From Thermoleophilia bacterium UBA6103 (GTDB taxonomy: Bacteria; Actinomycetota; Thermoleophilia; UBA2241): a DNA stretch of 64,000 nucleotides. The notes under the pieces were generated by a model, which was given only the letters and a program-made list of their open reading frames with translations, searched no databases and had not been told where the DNA came from. Made by a program: the position numbers and the translations under genes. The stretch is taken from contig DIWP01000023.1 of assembly GCA_002423545.1 (NCBI GenBank), forward strand, positions 1,988 through 65,987. The letters run 5' to 3'. Positions 8,444-16,520 of this stretch are shown here, piece after piece (positions within the stretch are counted from its first letter, which is position 1; each line of letters starts with the position of its first letter).

Positions 8444-9708
8444 CACACCTCCGATGTACTTCGTGGGGCCTCCGGGACCGCTGCTTCCGGCAGGGCGTCG
8501 TCGGGCGTCGATGCGGTCGCACGACGATCTCCCTGCCGGCGCCGATGGCCGACGATCTGCCGCTCGATCAGGTCGGCCACAGCCGATGCGTCGTCGAGGT
8601 CGATCTGCGGCACGCCATGCTCCGCGAACCTCTGGTCCGAGACGATGGCGATCAGCTCGTCGGGCGGCGCGATGAGGCTGTCGCTGCGCGCCGCCCGCGA
8701 CACCTCGATCTTGGGCGCCGGCTGGCGCACGAAGCCCTCAGTCAGGACGATGTCGACCGGCTCGCGCAGGCGCCAGACCAGGCCCAGCAGCGGGACCGCC
8801 TGCGGCACCCGGCTCATGACGGCCACATGCTCCGGCGAGGCGATCGCCGTGACGTCGGCGCCGGCCTCGCGCAGGACGTACGTGTCTGTGCCGGGGACGT
8901 CGATGGCGAAGCCGTGCTGGTCGCTCTTGATGACTGCCACCCGCCGCCCGCGGCGGACCAGCTCGGCGATGACGCCGGCGAGAAGGGTCGTCTTGCCCGA
9001 CTTCTTCTTGCCGACGAACGAGACCGTCGGCAGCGGCACACGCTCCATGAAGTCGAGGACGCGAGGCGCGAGCGGCGCCTCGGCGACACCTGCCTCGTCT
9101 GCACCACCACCGGCGATGGCGCCGGCCGCCAGGCCGCGAGCGGCTTCGAGCTCGGTCGGCGTGTTGACGTTCACGAACAGCACCGCGGGATCGCCGAGAT
9201 CGCGGCTGCGCACATCGAGATAGCCGGTGCGGACGCGGTCGAAGACGAGGTCGAGGCGACGCTCGTCCTGATCGAGCATCAGCTCGAGCGCCGCCAGCGT
9301 CTGCTTGCCGTAGACGGCGCACAGCGGCTGCAGGCCGCTGCCGTCGCGCGGCACGAAGGCCTCGAAGGGGCCGGACAGCGCCGCGACCTGCGACAGCAGC
9401 TCGCGGGTCACGAACGGCAGGTCGACGCCGAGACAGAGCACGCGCGGGGTCGGCGCCGCCAGGACGGCCGAGTAGACGCCGACCGTGGGGCTGTCTTCCG
9501 GCCGCGCGTCGGCGACGACCGGCAGGCCGAGGTCGCGGAAGCGAGCGGTGTCCTTGGTGACGATGTACGCGTGCGGGAACGCCGTCGCGAACCGGTCGCG
9601 CAGCCGTTCGATGAGAGGCTGACCGGCGAGCTCCGCGAACGCCTTGTCGCGGCCCATCCGCCGTGAGCGACCCCCCGCCAGGAGGGCCAGCGAGACCTGA
9701 GGGTCCAT
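8443..9708 (-). CDS. mobA: Fused MobA-MobB: molybdenum cofactor guanylyltransferase and Moco-dinucleotide accessory GTPase, 421 aa
   Basis: MobA adds GMP to molybdopterin cofactor to make the bis-MGD cofactor used by DMSO-reductase-family enzymes, such as the transhydroxylases next door; MobB assists. Residues 1-190 carry the MobA motif LLAGGRSRRMGRDKAF and the LCLGVDLPFV segment. After a Gly/Ala linker (about 195-215) the MobB part starts, with Walker A GKKKSGKTT (about 233-241) and IKSDQHGFAIDVPGTDT. The ATG at 9708 is preceded by GGAAAGGAG, which is also the 3' arm of the predicted riboswitch P1 stem. First gene of the overlapped operon down to ecfT. Confidence 0.93.
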   Translation of the reverse strand: MDPQVSLALLAGGRSRRMGRDKAFAELAGQPLIERLRDRFATAFPHAYIVTKDTARFRDLGLPVVADARPEDSPTVGVYSAVLAAPTPRVLCLGVDLPFVTRELLSQVAALSGPFEAFVPRDGSGLQPLCAVYGKQTLAALELMLDQDERRLDLVFDRVRTGYLDVRSRDLGDPAVLFVNVNTPTELEAARGLAAGAIAGGGADEAGVAEAPLAPRVLDFMERVPLPTVSFVGKKKSGKTTLLAGVIAELVRRGRRVAVIKSDQHGFAIDVPGTDTYVLREAGADVTAIASPEHVAVMSRVPQAVPLLGLVWRLREPVDIVLTEGFVRQPAPKIEVSRAARSDSLIAPPDELIAIVSDQRFAEHGVPQIDLDDASAVADLIERQIVGHRRRQGDRRATASTPDDALPEAAVPEAPRSTSEV

Positions 9709-9726
9709 GTGCGTCCTGTGCTCCTT

Positions 9727-9870
9727 TCCAAGCACGAGGAGGTCCGCGCGTTTCCGCGGCGGGCCCACGACGGCGCGGTGTGCGCCGCCCCACGGTCTGT
9801 CCGTGGTACGGCCCAGCGCCCCTAGCGGATGCCGTAGGGCGAAGGGCTTGGAGTAGGACACCAAGCTGGT
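9727..9870 (-). promoter_or_regulatory. Probable Moco riboswitch controlling mobAB and the ECF operon
   Basis: On the minus strand the leader shows the layout of the Moco RNA motif. A long-range P1 helix pairs CTCCAAGC (9853-9846) with GCTTGGA (9733-9727). Within it are hairpins CCACGG-loop-CCGTGG (9806-9801 with 9795-9790) and CGCG-GAAA-CGCG (9758-9747), a TTCGCCCTACGGCATCCGC stretch and several GC helices. The 3' arm of P1 runs directly into GGAAAGGAG, the mobAB ribosome-binding site, so ligand binding would occlude translation. A TAATAT -10-like element lies at 9882-9877. The call rests on memory of the motif and on base pairing, not on a covariance-model score. Confidence 0.7.
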
Positions 9871-9886
9871 GATTTCATATTAGCAC

Positions 9887-9916
9887 GCGCGCCGGCGAGC
9901 GCCGGCGCCGGCGCGC
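9887..9916. terminator. Strong GC hairpin between athS and mobAB leader
   Basis: Perfect 11-bp inverted repeat (9887-9897 with 9906-9916, 8-nt loop) immediately after the athS stop. No U-tract follows on the minus strand, so it may be a pause or processing site or a weak terminator that separates athLS from the mobAB operon. Confidence 0.45.
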
Positions 9917-9923
9917 TCATCTC

Positions 9924-10760
9924 TCAGTCCTTCTCGAGGAAGACCGTCTCCAACGTCAGACTGTCCTCGCCGACCGCCGCCTCGCGGGTCTCCGGCCGAT
10001 AGCCCGGCGCCGAGACGGTGAGCGCATACGTCCTGCCGGGCTCGAGCCTGTCGATGAGGAAGTCGCCGTAGTTGTTGACGACCGCCTCGCCGAGCTTCTG
10101 CCCCTCATGCTCCACCACTGCCGTAGCGCCCTCGGCGCACTCGTCGCTGTCCTTGAACGCCACGTTGCCGGCCACGAAGGCGTGCGTCCAGCGATACAGA
10201 TTCTTATAGTAGACGCGCGGGCGCGAGCTCAGCTCCGGCAGATACACCTTCAGGTCCTCGGCCTCGGCCAGCCGCGCCATCTCCTGCTCTTCGGCGAGGA
10301 CGACGCGGATGGCGCCGGTGGGACAGACCTGGCTGCAGCGCGTCTCGGTCCAGCCGGCGTCGATCAGGTGGGCACAGCCGGTGCACTTCTGCGCCAGCTG
10401 CTTCTCTTCGTTCCAGTAGATGACGCCGTACGGGCACGAATCGACGATCTCCCGGCGGCCCACCGCCTTGACCGGGTCGATGATCACCAGCCCGTCGGGC
10501 CGTTTGTAGACGGCGCCGTCTTCGGTGAGGCACGGCGCCGCGTCGCAGTGCTGGCACGGCTTGGGCAGATACCGCGTCTGCACGATCGGGTACTGACCGC
10601 GCTCGCCGCGCTCGATGTTCATCCAGCGGTGGCCGTGCCACGGCTGGGCCGCCGAGTACGGCGGGAAGTCGTTCTCGACGAACTCGTCCTTGTCGGCCAG
10701 GAAGCAGTCGTTGCAGTCGTGGCAGCGCTCGATGTCGATGACCATGTGCCACGTCTTCAT
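9924..10760 (-). CDS. athS: Transhydroxylase small (iron-sulfur) subunit, pyrogallol hydroxytransferase type, 278 aa
   Basis: Electron-transfer partner of the Mo subunit. The ferredoxin-like part has four Cys clusters: CHDCNDCFLADKDE near the N-terminus, CQHCDAAPC, CPYGVIYWNEEKQLAQKC, and CTGC with CSQVCPTGAI. The C-terminal 75 residues (from about AFVAGNVAFKDSDECAEGA) form a transthyretin/CnaB-like carboxypeptidase-regulatory domain, as in the A. acidigallici enzyme. ATG at 10760 overlaps the large-subunit stop (ATGA). Length fits the 275-residue reference protein. Together with the large subunit this is expected to be a cytoplasmic heterodimer. Confidence 0.88.
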   Translation of the reverse strand: MKTWHMVIDIERCHDCNDCFLADKDEFVENDFPPYSAAQPWHGHRWMNIERGERGQYPIVQTRYLPKPCQHCDAAPCLTEDGAVYKRPDGLVIIDPVKAVGRREIVDSCPYGVIYWNEEKQLAQKCTGCAHLIDAGWTETRCSQVCPTGAIRVVLAEEQEMARLAEAEDLKVYLPELSSRPRVYYKNLYRWTHAFVAGNVAFKDSDECAEGATAVVEHEGQKLGEAVVNNYGDFLIDRLEPGRTYALTVSAPGYRPETREAAVGEDSLTLETVFLEKD

Positions 10761-13360
10761 GATGCCTTGCCCTCCCACTTCTCGACCTGGATGAGACATG
10801 AGTTGTTGGACATCGCCGTGGAGGTCGGCGTGATGAAGCGCTTGTTGGTGAGCAGGTTGATGCAGCCGGCGATGTCGGCCGACTCGCCCGGCTTGCCGAG
10901 CGGGATGTAGTCGGCGCAGGACTCGTAGGCGTGCACGGTGCCGGGCGCCAGCCGCTCGGTGACCTGGGCGCAGAGGATCACCTCGCCGCGGTCGTTGAAG
11001 GCGCGGATGAGGTCGCCGTCGGCCACGCCCCGCGCCTCGGCGTCTTTCGCGTTGAGGCGCATCACGTAGTAGTAGTGGCCGTCGTCCTTGAGCACCCGAT
11101 GGTCCTTGACCTCGTTGAGCCAGCTGCCCTTGCCGTCGCCCATGGTGTGGAAGCTGAAGCGCGGGTGCGGGCTCACCATCTGCAGCGGGTACTTGTCGTA
11201 GAGCTCGGTGGTGTGGTGGCCCTCCCAGCTGGGGATGAACTGCGGCCCCATCGCCGGCCGCTCGGGGTCGACCACGTCCCTCTCCAGCCGCTTGATGGCC
11301 GAGGCGACGAACTCGATCTTGCCGCTGGAGGTCTGCAGGCCCCTCATGCCGATGGTGTCGCCGGGCCGCGGGCCCCAGTCGGGCGTGTCGCGCTTGCGGC
11401 CTTCGGCGAACCAGCGCATGGCCGGCGTCGAGACGTGGTCGTCGGGGAAGGGCACCACGAAATAGCCCTTCTTCTCGAAGTCCTCCCAGCTGATGCACTT
11501 CGGCAGGTCGGTGGCGTCGTAGTACAGCTTGCACCAGTCGTACTCGTCGCGGCCGCCGTCGGTGAAGATATCGCCGACTCCCAGACGGTCGGTGACGGCG
11601 GCGAAGATGTCGTAGTCGCTCCGGCTCTCGCCGAGCGGCTCGATGCACTTCTTCTGGAAGACGATGACGCGGTGGTTGCACTGGATGAACGTGTCGGGGA
11701 TGTAGCCCGAGCAGTTACCGAACTCGGCCAGATCCCAGCGCTCGAAGTTGGTGCACGCCGGCAGGACGATGTCGGCGAACCTTGTCTCGCCCTCGAACCA
11801 GATGCTCTGGTTGACCACGAACGAGACCTTGCCCTCCCGGTAGGCCCTGGCGTAGCGGTTGGTCTGCTGCATGGTGCCGATGAACGAGCCGCCGTAGCGC
11901 CAGTACATCTCGATGAACGGGTAGCCGGGCGCCGGGTACTGGTATTTCTGCATCTGGCTCTCGATCGACGAGCCGCAGAAGCCCTTGCCGCGCCACTCGA
12001 ACGGCTCGTGCATCATCGCCTCGGGGATGCGCAGGCGCGGCACCGACTGGCCCTCGGGGGAGTCGTGGGTGTTGACGGTGGGGTGCGAGCCGGTGCCGTG
12101 GGCGAACATGCGATACGTCCAGCGGTACGCCGACGCCGACTTCTCGGGGTCGCCGGAGATGCCGCCCTCGGCGTAGCCGGGGAAGCAGAAGGACTCGTCG
12201 CTGGGCGCGCCCTGGGCGGTGCCCCAGATGTTGCTGCCCGGCTTGCCGTAGCCCTGCATGGCCGCCAGGGCGACCATGGTGCGGGCCCACTCGTTGCCGG
12301 TGGCCGAGCGGCAGGCACCGCCCCAGCCGCCGAGCGAGCCGGAGGCGAGCATGGTCTTCTTGGCGCCCCACTCGCGCGCCAGGGCGCGGATCTCGCGGGC
12401 CGGGATGCCGCACTCGGCCTCGGCCCACTCGCAGGTCTTGGGGACGTTGTCGGTCTTGCCGAGGACGTAGTCCTTCCACTCGTCGAAGCCGGTGGTGCGC
12501 TTCTCGATGTAGTCCTTGTCGTAGGTGCCCTCGGCGAGCCACGTGTGGGCGATGGCCAGGCCGAAGGCCACGTCGGTGCCCAGCCGCGGCGCGAACCACT
12601 TGTCGCCGAAGAGCTCGGCGGTGTGGTTGAAGTAGGGGTCGATGAACACCATCTTGAGGCCGAGCTCCTTCATCCAGAAGCGCCGGATGGTGCTCTCGAA
12701 GGCGGAGTAGATGCCGCCGCCGGTGGTCTCGGGGTCGGCCGACCAGAAGACCACCATCTCGCTGTGCTTGAGCGCGTCTTCCAGCAGGTCGTACTGCTCC
12801 GGGATGCCGAGGCGGTGGCTGTTGCCCCACATCGGCATGGCGCCCCAGTGCCAGCCCTCCCAGCTGTCGGGGTTATGACCCGCGTGCGCGAACCCCATGA
12901 TGTTGAGGAAGCGGTTGTAGGCGCTGTGCCGGTACCCGATGTTGCCCCATAGGTGGTGCGAGCTCTCGGTGGTGAGGATGGAGCCCGGGCCGACCTCGCG
13001 CCGGCAGCGCTCGATCTCATCGGCGCAGATGTCCAGCGCCGCCTCCCAGCTGATCGGCTCGTAGCCGGACACGCCGCGGTTGTGGATGTTCCGCTTGCCC
13101 CTGTGATCGAAGTCGACGCGCTTGAGCGGCGTCATGATGCGCTTGGGCGAGTAGATCATCGACCGCTGCGCCTGGGCGTGAGGCGACAGGGTGGTGCGCC
13201 GCGGCGGCGTGAGCTTCCGGCCGCGCGCGTCGATGACCCAGTCGCCCTTGTCATCGTCCGCCAGATCGATGGGGAACATGCGAATGATCCGTCCGTCTTC
13301 CACGTCGACGTAGACCGGACCACCCGTCGTGCAGTTCGTCAGTCGTTCGACCTGCCCCAT
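10757..13360 (-). CDS. athL: Transhydroxylase large (molybdopterin) subunit, pyrogallol hydroxytransferase type, 867 aa
   Basis: Homologue of pyrogallol-phloroglucinol transhydroxylase (EC 1.97.1.2), a bis-MGD enzyme of the DMSO reductase family that moves a hydroxyl group between aromatic rings during anaerobic gallate breakdown. Close similarity runs end to end (the known protein is 875 aa). As in that enzyme, the N-terminal CxxC cluster is absent (TNCTTGGPVYVDVEDG). Active-site residues of the reference appear conserved with a nine-residue offset: His135 in SSHHLWGN, Asp165-Ser166 in NPDSWEGWHWG, and FPGYAEGG around the catalytic Tyr. No Tat signal, so cytoplasmic. GGGGAGGAG precedes the ATG at 13360. 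True substrate is not proven. Confidence 0.88.
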   Translation of the reverse strand: MGQVERLTNCTTGGPVYVDVEDGRIIRMFPIDLADDDKGDWVIDARGRKLTPPRRTTLSPHAQAQRSMIYSPKRIMTPLKRVDFDHRGKRNIHNRGVSGYEPISWEAALDICADEIERCRREVGPGSILTTESSHHLWGNIGYRHSAYNRFLNIMGFAHAGHNPDSWEGWHWGAMPMWGNSHRLGIPEQYDLLEDALKHSEMVVFWSADPETTGGGIYSAFESTIRRFWMKELGLKMVFIDPYFNHTAELFGDKWFAPRLGTDVAFGLAIAHTWLAEGTYDKDYIEKRTTGFDEWKDYVLGKTDNVPKTCEWAEAECGIPAREIRALAREWGAKKTMLASGSLGGWGGACRSATGNEWARTMVALAAMQGYGKPGSNIWGTAQGAPSDESFCFPGYAEGGISGDPEKSASAYRWTYRMFAHGTGSHPTVNTHDSPEGQSVPRLRIPEAMMHEPFEWRGKGFCGSSIESQMQKYQYPAPGYPFIEMYWRYGGSFIGTMQQTNRYARAYREGKVSFVVNQSIWFEGETRFADIVLPACTNFERWDLAEFGNCSGYIPDTFIQCNHRVIVFQKKCIEPLGESRSDYDIFAAVTDRLGVGDIFTDGGRDEYDWCKLYYDATDLPKCISWEDFEKKGYFVVPFPDDHVSTPAMRWFAEGRKRDTPDWGPRPGDTIGMRGLQTSSGKIEFVASAIKRLERDVVDPERPAMGPQFIPSWEGHHTTELYDKYPLQMVSPHPRFSFHTMGDGKGSWLNEVKDHRVLKDDGHYYYVMRLNAKDAEARGVADGDLIRAFNDRGEVILCAQVTERLAPGTVHAYESCADYIPLGKPGESADIAGCINLLTNKRFITPTSTAMSNNSCLIQVEKWEGKAS

Positions 13361-13411
13361 GGTGCCTGCGCTCCTCCCCGCTGCCTTGATGACATGACAG
13401 GTACGGCGGGC

Positions 13412-13455
13412 AGCCTACCATGCCCGCATGGCGGTAGCAATGCCCGCATCGTGGG
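13412..13455 (-). promoter_or_regulatory. athLS promoter with tandem operator (site A)
   Basis: Read on the minus strand, TTGCTA (13440-13435) and TAGGCT (13417-13412) are 17 bp apart, a plausible housekeeping promoter. The region contains two ATGCCCGCAT direct repeats (13420-13429 and 13440-13449) exactly 20 bp apart, each the left part of a CCCGC-ATN-GCGGG-type dyad. The 42-bp block 13414-13455 is 33/42 identical to the block at 17848-17889 upstream of the second Mo-enzyme operon, so both operons probably answer to one regulator. Confidence 0.65.
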
Positions 13456-13796
13456 CATTTCCGACCCGCCGTCGGCTCCCCATCATCCGGGCGATCACCC
13501 TGCCGCACGCCCGCCGCTCGAGCACCCCACGGACCCGGCACTGCCCCGCCACGCGAGTCGCGTGCTCTCCCCGTCGTGCCCAGCCCGCGCGCCTCCAGCC
13601 TTCCCTTCTCGTCACCCCTCCCGCAGCTTATGCAGACCGTGCATCACACCTTCGAGAAGACCGACGGAGACCTCCCGCATCCGGGCCCGACCCTCGATTC
13701 CGGCGCCGTGCCCGCCCCCCGCCCGCGCCGACGCCCCTCACCTTCCACAGACACCACCCGCTTCATCGACTACAGTATCCACACCGTGGAGTCGTT
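13456..13796. other. Intergenic stretch between operator A and first cassette boundary
   Basis: No gene is supported in these 341 bp. Open frames here lack family features and a ribosome-binding site. This is where an integron integrase and attI would be expected for the cassettes to the right, and neither is visible. Confidence 0.6.
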
Positions 13797-13803
13797 GTTG
13801 GGT
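13797..13803 (+). other. Left boundary core of cassette 1 (GTTGGGT)
   Basis: GTTGGGT fits the integron core site consensus GTTRRRY. It is the exact reverse complement of ACCCAAC at 14321-14327, the R'' box of the attC site that closes the hicBA cassette. In integron cassettes these two boxes come from one circular attC and must pair, so the match marks the cassette limits. Confidence 0.7.
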
Positions 13804-13876
13804 GGACGATTGCCGATGCTACTGGTAGACCACCTGGGCCCTGGGCTATCGTAGAGGGGCGGAAAGGAGTCTCACC

Positions 13877-14086
13877 ATGCGGTCGTACCACTTCGTCGTC
13901 GAACGGGACCCCGAGACCGGCCTCCTTGTCGGCTACGTCCCGGGTTGGCCCGGCGCCCATACGCAGGGTGCCGACATCGACGAGCTGCAGCAGAACCTGC
14001 GCGAGGTCATCGAGATGCTGCTCGAAGACGGCGAACCAGAGCTGGAGTCTGAGTTCGTCGACGTGCGCACGATCCAGGTCGCCTGA
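13877..14086 (+). CDS. hicB: HicB-like antitoxin, 69 aa
   Basis: Small type II antitoxin of the HicB family: partial RNase H fold beginning YHFVVERDPETGLLVGYVPG and continuing GAHTQGADIDELQQNLREV. GGAAAGGAG lies eight bases before the ATG. Two bases separate its stop from the GTG of the HicA-like toxin, typical of a cotranscribed pair, although here the antitoxin comes first. The protein is short and lacks the C-terminal DNA-binding domain of longer HicB forms. The pair is the payload of the first integron-type cassette. Expected to bind and neutralise HicA. Confidence 0.85.
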   Translation: MRSYHFVVERDPETGLLVGYVPGWPGAHTQGADIDELQQNLREVIEMLLEDGEPELESEFVDVRTIQVA

Positions 14087-14088
14087 CC

Positions 14089-14313
14089 GTGGGGAGCCTG
14101 CCGGTCCTCACGCCTCGGCAGGTGGTGGCGCTGCTGGAAGCGCACGGGTTCACGGAGGTCCGCCAGCGCGGCTCCCACAAGCAGTTCCGGCATCCCGATG
14201 GTCGTTCCACCACCGTGCCGTTCCATGCCGGTCGTGATATATCCCCCGCACTGCTGCGCAAGATCGCAGCAGACATCCACCTCACCGTGGATGAGCTCCT
14301 CACTCCCCGGTGA
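14089..14313 (+). CDS. hicA: HicA-like mRNA interferase toxin, 74 aa
   Basis: dsRNA-binding-fold toxin that cleaves mRNA. Family features: LTPRQVVALLEAHGF, then RQRGSHKQFRHPDG with the catalytic His of the GSHKQF motif, and VPFHAGRDISPALLRKI. The GTG at 14089 follows the hicB stop by two bases. The stop at 14311-14313 is eight bases before the R'' box of attC1, the usual position of an attC site behind a cassette gene. Length is normal for the family. Confidence 0.9.
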   Translation: MGSLPVLTPRQVVALLEAHGFTEVRQRGSHKQFRHPDGRSTTVPFHAGRDISPALLRKIAADIHLTVDELLTPR

Positions 14314-14320
14314 GTACGCC

Positions 14321-14383
14321 ACCCAACAAGCATATCGAGCCCGACTCCGCTGGTCGGTGCCGCTCATGTGCCACGCGTTATGC
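14321..14383 (+). repeat. attC1 recombination site of cassette 1 (63 bp)
   Basis: Architecture 7+13+21+15+7: R'' ACCCAAC (14321-14327), L'' AAGCATATCGAGC, a central hairpin (CCGAC/GTCGG), L' GCTCATGTGCCACGC, R' GTTATGC (14377-14383). L' and L'' pair with one extra C in L'', which leaves the extrahelical G expected on the recombining bottom strand. R' is the exact complement of the R'' box of attC2 (GCATAAC), as required if it is the left end of cassette 2. Confidence 0.85.
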
Positions 14384-14441
14384 GAACAGAGCGGTGGTCC
14401 ACCCGTTGACAAGCGTCACGTGACAGTTTACGCTGGCTTCC

Positions 14442-14723
14442 GTGATCAAGTCCTTCGCCGATGCGCGGACCCAGTCGCTGTACGTGACCGGCAGGTCGCG
14501 ACGGCTGCCGTCGGAGATCGTGCGCCGAGCCGTACGCAAGCTCGAGTACCTCGACCTGGCGACGCGCCTCGACGACCTGCGGGTACCGCCGGGCAATCGT
14601 CTGCACGCTCTGGAGGGTGATCGCAAGGGCCAGTACTCGATCTCGATCAACGACCAGTGGCGCATCTGCTTCCGCTTCAGCGATGGCGATGCTCACGATG
14701 TCGAGATCACCGACTACCACTGA
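14442..14723 (+). CDS. higB: HigB/RelE-family toxin, 93 aa
   Basis: Ribosome-dependent mRNA endonuclease of the HigB type (plasmid maintenance killer family). Features: MIKSFADARTQSLY at the N-terminus, RRAVRKLEYLDLATRLDDL, PGNRLHALEGDRKGQYSI, and the typical ending NDQWRICFRFSDGDAHDVEI. GTG start at 14442. Toxin precedes antitoxin, the usual higBA order, with 17 bases between genes. Full length for the family. Payload of cassette 2, bounded by attC1 and attC2. Confidence 0.92.
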   Translation: MIKSFADARTQSLYVTGRSRRLPSEIVRRAVRKLEYLDLATRLDDLRVPPGNRLHALEGDRKGQYSISINDQWRICFRFSDGDAHDVEITDYH

Positions 14724-14740
14724 TGGCGAGGTGAGCGAAG

Positions 14741-15055
14741 ATGAGCATTCCCAACAGCACCCAGCGCACGGTCCGGCCCACCCACCCCGGCGAGATGCTG
14801 CGCGAGGACTTCCTGCCCGACTACGGGCTGACCGTCGCCGCCCTTGCCGCCGCTCTCGATGTCTCCCGCCAGACGGTCAACGAGCTGCTGCGCGAGCGTC
14901 GCGCCGTCAGTCCGGAGATGGCCCTGCGCCTCGGTCGTCTGTTCGGCGATAGCCCGGAGTTCTGGCTCAACGCACAGCGTGCCGTCGATCTCTGGGACGC
15001 CCAGCTGGCGCTGGGGGCGAAGGTCGAACGCATCAAGCCACTGAAGGTCGCATAA
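14741..15055 (+). CDS. higA: HigA-family antitoxin (XRE helix-turn-helix), 104 aa
   Basis: Antitoxin and likely autorepressor of higBA. N-terminal RPTHPGEMLREDFLPDYGLT is the family signature; the helix-turn-helix covers AALAAALDVSRQTVNELLRERRAV; the tail RLFGDSPEFWLNAQRAVDLW is also typical. GAGGTGAGCG precedes the ATG. The TAA stop (15053-15055) lies inside the R'' box GCATAAC of attC2, so the cassette end and the coding end coincide. Confidence 0.92.
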   Translation: MSIPNSTQRTVRPTHPGEMLREDFLPDYGLTVAALAAALDVSRQTVNELLRERRAVSPEMALRLGRLFGDSPEFWLNAQRAVDLWDAQLALGAKVERIKPLKVA

Positions 15056-15112
15056 CAAGCACATCGAGCAGACGCCGCCGAGGCGGCGCAGCTCATGTGC
15101 CACGCGTTAGCC
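15050..15112 (+). repeat. attC2 recombination site of cassette 2 (63 bp)
   Basis: Same 7+13+21+15+7 layout as attC1: R'' GCATAAC, L'' AAGCACATCGAGC, central hairpin CGCCGCC/GGCGGCG, L' GCTCATGTGCCACGC (identical to attC1), R' GTTAGCC. L'' GCACATCGAGC pairs with L' GCTCATGTGC with a single extrahelical base. Central sequences of attC1 and attC2 differ while keeping the hairpin, so this is conserved structure and not a simple recent duplication. Confidence 0.87.
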
Positions 15113-15129
15113 GGACGGAGGGCCGCTCG

Positions 15130-15669
15130 ATGAGCACCGAGTACGTCGTCCGGCTGGCCGGCCCCGAGCACGTCGACCAGCTGCCCGACATCGAGCGCGA
15201 GGCGGCCACCAGGTTCGGCGATTCGCTGCCTGGATCCGTGCTTTCGCATGTCACCCCGTTGGACAGCCTCACGGCAGCACAACAGGCGGGTCTGCTCTGG
15301 GTGGCTCTCGGACCGGCGGGTGCCCCTGTTGGATTCGCCGTTGCCAGCATCTGCGGACGGCGCGCTCACCTCGACGAACTCGATGTGTTGCCCGGACACG
15401 GCCGCAAGGGAATAGGGTCGGCGCTCGTCGAAGCTGTCGAGGACTACGCCCTCAACAGCGGCTGCGTCGAGATCACGCTCACCACTTTCCGCGATGTCCC
15501 GTGGAATGCGCCTTTCTATGCTCGCGTCGGCTTCGAGGTGATACCGGAGCAGGAACTCGGCGCGCAGCTCGTTCGACGGCTCTCAGATGAGGCAGCGCTG
15601 GGGCTGGAACGTTCAAGACGGGTGGCCATGCGCAAGCCGCTGCGCCGTCTGACAAGCGCTTCAACCTGA
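15130..15669 (+). CDS. GNAT-family N-acetyltransferase, 179 aa
   Basis: Acetyl-CoA-dependent acetyltransferase of unknown substrate. The acetyl-CoA loop region reads DVLPGHGRKGIGSALVEAVEDYA; later NAPFYARVGFEVIPEQEL matches GNAT motif B. GGAGGG lies eight bases upstream of the ATG at 15130, which is 18 bases after attC2, so the gene is the first of cassette 3. Acetyltransferases are frequent integron cassette cargo. Downstream no attC is found before the methyltransferase, which suggests that a site was lost. Confidence 0.85.
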   Translation: MSTEYVVRLAGPEHVDQLPDIEREAATRFGDSLPGSVLSHVTPLDSLTAAQQAGLLWVALGPAGAPVGFAVASICGRRAHLDELDVLPGHGRKGIGSALVEAVEDYALNSGCVEITLTTFRDVPWNAPFYARVGFEVIPEQELGAQLVRRLSDEAALGLERSRRVAMRKPLRRLTSAST

Positions 15670-15773
15670 CGCGACGACTCCTCGGCTATCATGAAAGCGC
15701 ACGGCACGCAGGCTAAGCGCAACACGCCAGGCAGTGACCGGATCTACTCACACCCGTAAGGAGATCTTTCACA

Positions 15774-16520
15774 TTGGATATTCCACGGATCTTCAACATC
15801 ACCGAAAGTGCTCACCGCATCCATGACCCGTTCACACCCGAGAAGCTCTCCACTCTCGGTGCAGCGCTGCGTCTGGAAACGGGAACCCGAGTGCTGGACC
15901 TCGGCAGCGGCTCGGGAGAGATGCTGTGCACCTGGGCGCGCGACTACGGAGTCATCGGCACCGGCATCGACATGAGCCAGCTGTTCACCGAGCAAGCGGG
16001 ACTGCGTGCTGAAGAACTCGGTGTCGCCGATCGAGTCAAGTTCATCCATGGCGATGCTGCCGGCTTCGTCTCTGACGAGAAGGTCGGTGTGGCAGCCTGT
16101 CTCGGTGCCACGTGGATCGCTGCGGGAGTCGTCGGCACCATCGAGCTTCTGGCGCAGAGCCTCCGCTCCGGAGGGATCATCCTCATCGGCGAGCCCTACT
16201 GGCGGCGGTCACCGCCCACGGAAGCTGTTGCCAAGGGGTGTCTTGCCGGCGCAATCTCCGACTTTCTCCTGCTTCCAGAGCTTCTCGCGTCTTTCCGCCA
16301 CCTCGGCTATGACGTCGTGGAAATGGTCCTGGCAGACCACGACAGCTGGGACAGATACGAGGCGGCCAAGTGGCTCACCATGCGCCGCTGGCTTGAGGCC
16401 AATCCCGACGACGAGTTCACGAAAGATGTTCGAGCCAAACTGACCTCGGAACCCGAGCGCTACGCCGCTTACACGCGTGAATACCTGGGCTGGGGCGCCT
16501 TCGCGCTGATGCCGCGGTGA
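15774..16520 (+). CDS. Class I SAM-dependent methyltransferase, 248 aa
   Basis: Rossmann-fold methyltransferase. SAM-binding motif I is VLDLGSGSGEMLCTWA with GTGIDMSQLF following; a later LLAQSLRSGGIILIGEPYW corresponds to motif III. Start TTG at 15774 with AAGGAGATC ten bases upstream; no in-frame ATG fits as well. Substrate unknown. Base composition and codon use are milder in GC than the flanking chromosomal genes, in line with acquired cassette cargo. The stop overlaps the small higA remnant (TGATG). Confidence 0.85.
   Translation: MDIPRIFNITESAHRIHDPFTPEKLSTLGAALRLETGTRVLDLGSGSGEMLCTWARDYGVIGTGIDMSQLFTEQAGLRAEELGVADRVKFIHGDAAGFVSDEKVGVAACLGATWIAAGVVGTIELLAQSLRSGGIILIGEPYWRRSPPTEAVAKGCLAGAISDFLLLPELLASFRHLGYDVVEMVLADHDSWDRYEAAKWLTMRRWLEANPDDEFTKDVRAKLTSEPERYAAYTREYLGWGAFALMPR

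Noticed and set aside
10931..12952. Long open frame on the plus strand opposite athL
   Set aside because: Antisense shadow typical of GC-rich codon bias; repetitive Gly/Val/Ala/His composition, no domain, and the minus-strand gene has clear family motifs throughout.
13576..13854. 92-codon open frame before hicB
   Set aside because: No ribosome-binding site or family features, and it runs across the cassette boundary at 13797.
15711..15717. GGCTAAG as the missing R'' box that would pair with GTTAGCC of attC2
   Set aside because: Last base does not fit RYYYAAC and no L''/L' arms follow; at best a decayed trace.
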